From: Sabellastarte sp. h YS-2021
Taxonomy: Eukaryota; Annelida; Polychaeta; Sabellida; Sabellidae
Direction: 5' to 3'
Assembly: GCA_964017235.1 (NCBI GenBank)
Contig: OZ024936.1
Coordinates: 47,605,028 to 47,669,027, forward strand
DNA length: 64,000 nt
In this document: positions 63,488 to 64,000 of the stretch, in pieces
How the letters are laid out: each line of letters starts with the position of its first letter
Position numbering within the stretch: the first letter of the stretch is position 1
Position numbers and translations under genes: made by a program
Notes under the pieces: generated by a model
What the model was told of the DNA's origin: nothing
Databases searched by the model: none
Seen by the model: the letters and a program-made list of their open reading frames with translations, nothing else

Positions 63488-64000
63488 CTGTAATAATAAT
63501 ATACCAATTCTAAACCATGACCTCGAAGGAGCAGGGCAAGACAAATAGCTATGGTATTTACCAATATTTAATAATAGTTTAGAATAGCAATAAATGACTA
63601 TTAATAATATCAAATAATATAACATTATTATTGGTAAACCAAATTATTTCAATACCAAAGATTTACCAATAATATTTCAACCTATACTTGTTACTCAGAC
63701 AACAGGAGATATATCCATGGATAAAGTGTTCACATATTTCATAGATTTTTACTTTACAGAAAACTCCAAAGACAATTCAACTTATCCATATTATGCATAC
63801 AACTGTAGTACTGCCAAAATGTATTGCAACTGTTTATTTGACCCTTTAACAAAACTGTCTAATACTCTGAGAAATGTAACTTCTGTTTCTACTTATGCTA
63901 AGTTAATCCAGATTTCAGTAAGTACAATGTAATTCATTTAACTGCTTCACACAAGTAAATTAACAATTAAGAAGAGAAAAAGTCCATTCATACACAAATG
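63488..64000. other. intron upstream of SNX17 exon a, no feature recognised
   Basis: AT-rich sequence with an ATTATTA-rich imperfect inverted region at 63565-63675 (AATATTATTGGTAAA-like words on both strands). No coding exon recognised. Confidence 0.4.

Noticed and set aside
62966..63625. 219-codon minus-strand gene
   Set aside because: Only 63377-63487 is coding (SNX17 exon a); the rest is intron, hairpin element and 147-bp repeat read through by chance.

Overview
The window is animal nuclear DNA. It lies almost entirely inside one host gene, a sorting nexin 17 (SNX17/SNX31-type) gene read on the minus strand. Eight exons can be placed exactly, in transcription order 63487-63377, 53870-53780, 46069-45979, 44970-44901, 40420-40328, 38853-38713, 23136-23074 and 399-277. 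Their phases agree, and they join into 261 codons covering most of the FERM-like half of the protein. The PX-domain exons lie above 64 kb and the C-terminal exons below position 1. AT-rich introns, a nearly complete DIRS retrotransposon, L2/CR1-like LINEs, tRNA-derived SINEs, a 5S-derived element and minisatellite-bearing hairpin elements suggest a marine invertebrate. The species cannot be fixed from sequence alone.

Only 783 of 64,000 bases are recognised host coding sequence; most of the rest is intronic repeats. From the left: a tRNA-derived SINE (about 90-236); an L2-like LINE tail split by a DIRS element (676-6424); small tandem repeats (7.1-7.9 kb); a hierarchical 169-bp satellite (8.4-22.0 kb) built of three blocks of about 4.5-4.6 kb; a 292-bp tandem pair ending in a GC-rich hairpin; a 158-bp foldback element; a 155-bp array (23.7-24.9 kb); a MITE; an isolated plus-strand 96-codon ORF (28.7 kb); a degenerate LINE (31.6-35.0 kb); and a decayed second DIRS-like element (35.5-38.3 kb).

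From 38.4 kb to the end the exons are closer together. They are separated by minisatellites, SINEs, MITEs and composite hairpin elements carrying 155-bp, 147-bp and about 156-bp tandem arrays. Two minisatellites, of 55 bp and 62 bp, start at 5' splice sites of the host gene. In one, every copy of the donor has lost the G at +1; in the other, roughly forty copies keep GT.

The main novelty is in genome architecture: a multi-level satellite related to a hairpin-element module, a modular family of Helentron/HINE-like elements, and minisatellites seeded on splice donors. No autonomous Rep/helicase partner and no new enzyme system was found.
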